DNA from: Acidocella sp. KAb 2-4
GTDB lineage: Bacteria > Pseudomonadota > Alphaproteobacteria > Acetobacterales > Acetobacteraceae
Direction of reading: 5' to 3'
NCBI RefSeq assembly: GCF_020567705.1
Contig: NZ_JAJDJU010000005.1
Location: 93,407-157,406 of the forward strand
Length of the DNA stretch: 64,000 nt
Shown here: piece after piece, positions 63,524 through 64,000 of the stretch
Numbering within the stretch: the stretch's first letter is position 1
Layout: the number at the start of each line of letters is the position of its first letter
Made by a program: the position numbers and the translations under genes
Notes under the pieces: generated by a model
What the model was told of the DNA's origin: nothing
What the model saw: the letters and a program-made list of their open reading frames with translations, nothing else
Databases searched by the model: none

Positions 63524-64000
63524 TCACCCCGCGCGACGGAGGCTGTAGCCGTTGCCCTGCTTCCCGGCCAGCCCCATGCGGACGAGGCCGGAGAGGACGG
63601 CCTCCACTTTCGGGCGGATGGTTTTGCCGGGTTTGAAGTGGACGAGGATGTCGCCGGTTTCCAGCGCCGGGGCATTGGCGAGTAGGGCCATGATCTCCGC
63701 CGTCTGTTCCATCTCGCTGGCGGGGAAAGGCTTGCGGGTGGCGGTTTCCTCCTGCGCCTGCTCGCGCATGGTGCCCAGCAGGTCCAGCTTTTGCAGCGCC
63801 GTGCCGAAGCGGGGGATTTGGTATTCCGGGCGCAGCCATAGAACCTTGCCGCGCGCTTCTTCCGCCAGCCGCGCCTTGTTCAGCGCCACCAGCCGGGAGA
63901 GGATTTCCGCCTCCGGCAAATCGGCGGGCCAGCCATAGGTTTCCGCCACCGCCGCATCCAGCCGGTCGTGAAGCTCGTTCAGGATGAGGACAAGTCCATT
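63524..64000 (-). CDS. MmeI/type IIL-like DNA methyltransferase, C-terminal part
   Basis: 158 codons to the window edge, N-terminus beyond 64000. The segment LNELHDRLDAAVAETYGWP, then EILSRLVALNKARLAEEARG and VLWLRPEYQIP, is the conserved C-terminal end of large class I SAM-dependent DNA methyltransferases with MmeI/YeeA architecture. The remaining 80 residues look like a winged helix (ILVHFKPGKTIRPKVEAVLS). Methylase and any nuclease domains are not in view. Convergent with the cyclase gene, 36 bases apart. Confidence 0.72.
   Translation of the reverse strand, partial: NGLVLILNELHDRLDAAVAETYGWPADLPEAEILSRLVALNKARLAEEARGKVLWLRPEYQIPRFGTALQKLDLLGTMREQAQEETATRKPFPASEMEQTAEIMALLANAPALETGDILVHFKPGKTIRPKVEAVLSGLVRMGLAGKQGNGYSLRRAG

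Overview
The window is high-GC alphaproteobacterial DNA. Gene content (miaA/serB divergent pair, class III formaldehyde/alcohol dehydrogenase, hemW, thrC, pmbA, surface-polysaccharide genes, HipBA, IS21/IS5/IS256 debris) would fit an Acetobacteraceae-type organism (Acidocella/Acidiphilium-like), but that placement is inference from gene content only; no rRNA is present. The window is a chromosomal core segment followed by stacked accessory regions.

Layout. (1) 1-11.5 kb is conserved core: miaA (3' end outside the window), serB, frmA, a Met/Gly-rich Spy-like periplasmic protein, a SYLF protein, a histidine phosphatase with an ABC-2 exporter, hemW, thrC, an M16 peptidase and pmbA. (2) 11.5-20.7 kb is a surface-glycan region with visibly lower GC in parts: a non-coding palindrome-rich stretch, a small beta-rich protein, a giant two-domain glycosyltransferase, a frameshifted TPR/DXD glycosyltransferase, a sulfotransferase and a large TPR/DXD glycosyltransferase. 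(3) 20.7-25.2 kb is a scrap zone: a dnaE2 scrap, hipBA, a GNAT 3' scrap, a truncated IS21 element (istB intact, istA cut), then lutC, uspA and lldP fragments. (4) 25.2-33.6 kb is a complete hca/mhp-type upper pathway for 3-phenylpropionate/cinnamate: an outer-membrane channel, mhpC, a HcaR-like LysR regulator, and hcaE-hcaF-hcaC-hcaB-mhpB-hcaD. (5) 33.6-56.4 kb is a second, less familiar meta-cleavage locus: two paralogous VOC extradiol dioxygenases flanking a DUF1302/DUF1329/YCF48/RND transport module, then a long operon with C-C hydrolases, a two-component flavin hydroxylase, an Asp/Glu-racemase-like protein, an isochorismatase-like protein lacking the usual Cys, two FAD_binding_2 flavoproteins and an SDR. 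A convergent unit encodes a third such flavoprotein with its own ETF, divergent from a NodD-like LysR gene. (6) 56.4-64 kb is the left end of an element integrated at a tRNA-Arg(CCG) 3' half: tyrosine integrase, AlpA-like protein, HTH proteins, iteron-like repeats, then XRE + ImmA/IrrE protease + class III nucleotide-cyclase-like protein, and the C-terminus of an MmeI/type IIL-like DNA methyltransferase.

How it fits together. The hca block should convert phenylpropionate/cinnamate to a dihydrodiol, catechol, ring-cleavage product and hydrolysed dienoate; the later hydratase/aldolase/dehydrogenase (mhpD-F) are not in the window. The second locus looks built for a hydrophobic ring compound: RND/DUF1302/DUF1329 proteins handle it at the envelope, flavoproteins and SDR adjust oxidation state, the hydroxylase makes a catechol, the VOC enzymes open it and the hydrolases split it. 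Its substrate is not deducible from sequence. The best candidates for something undescribed are this second locus and the cyclase/ImmA/XRE module next to a DNA methyltransferase on the integrated element.
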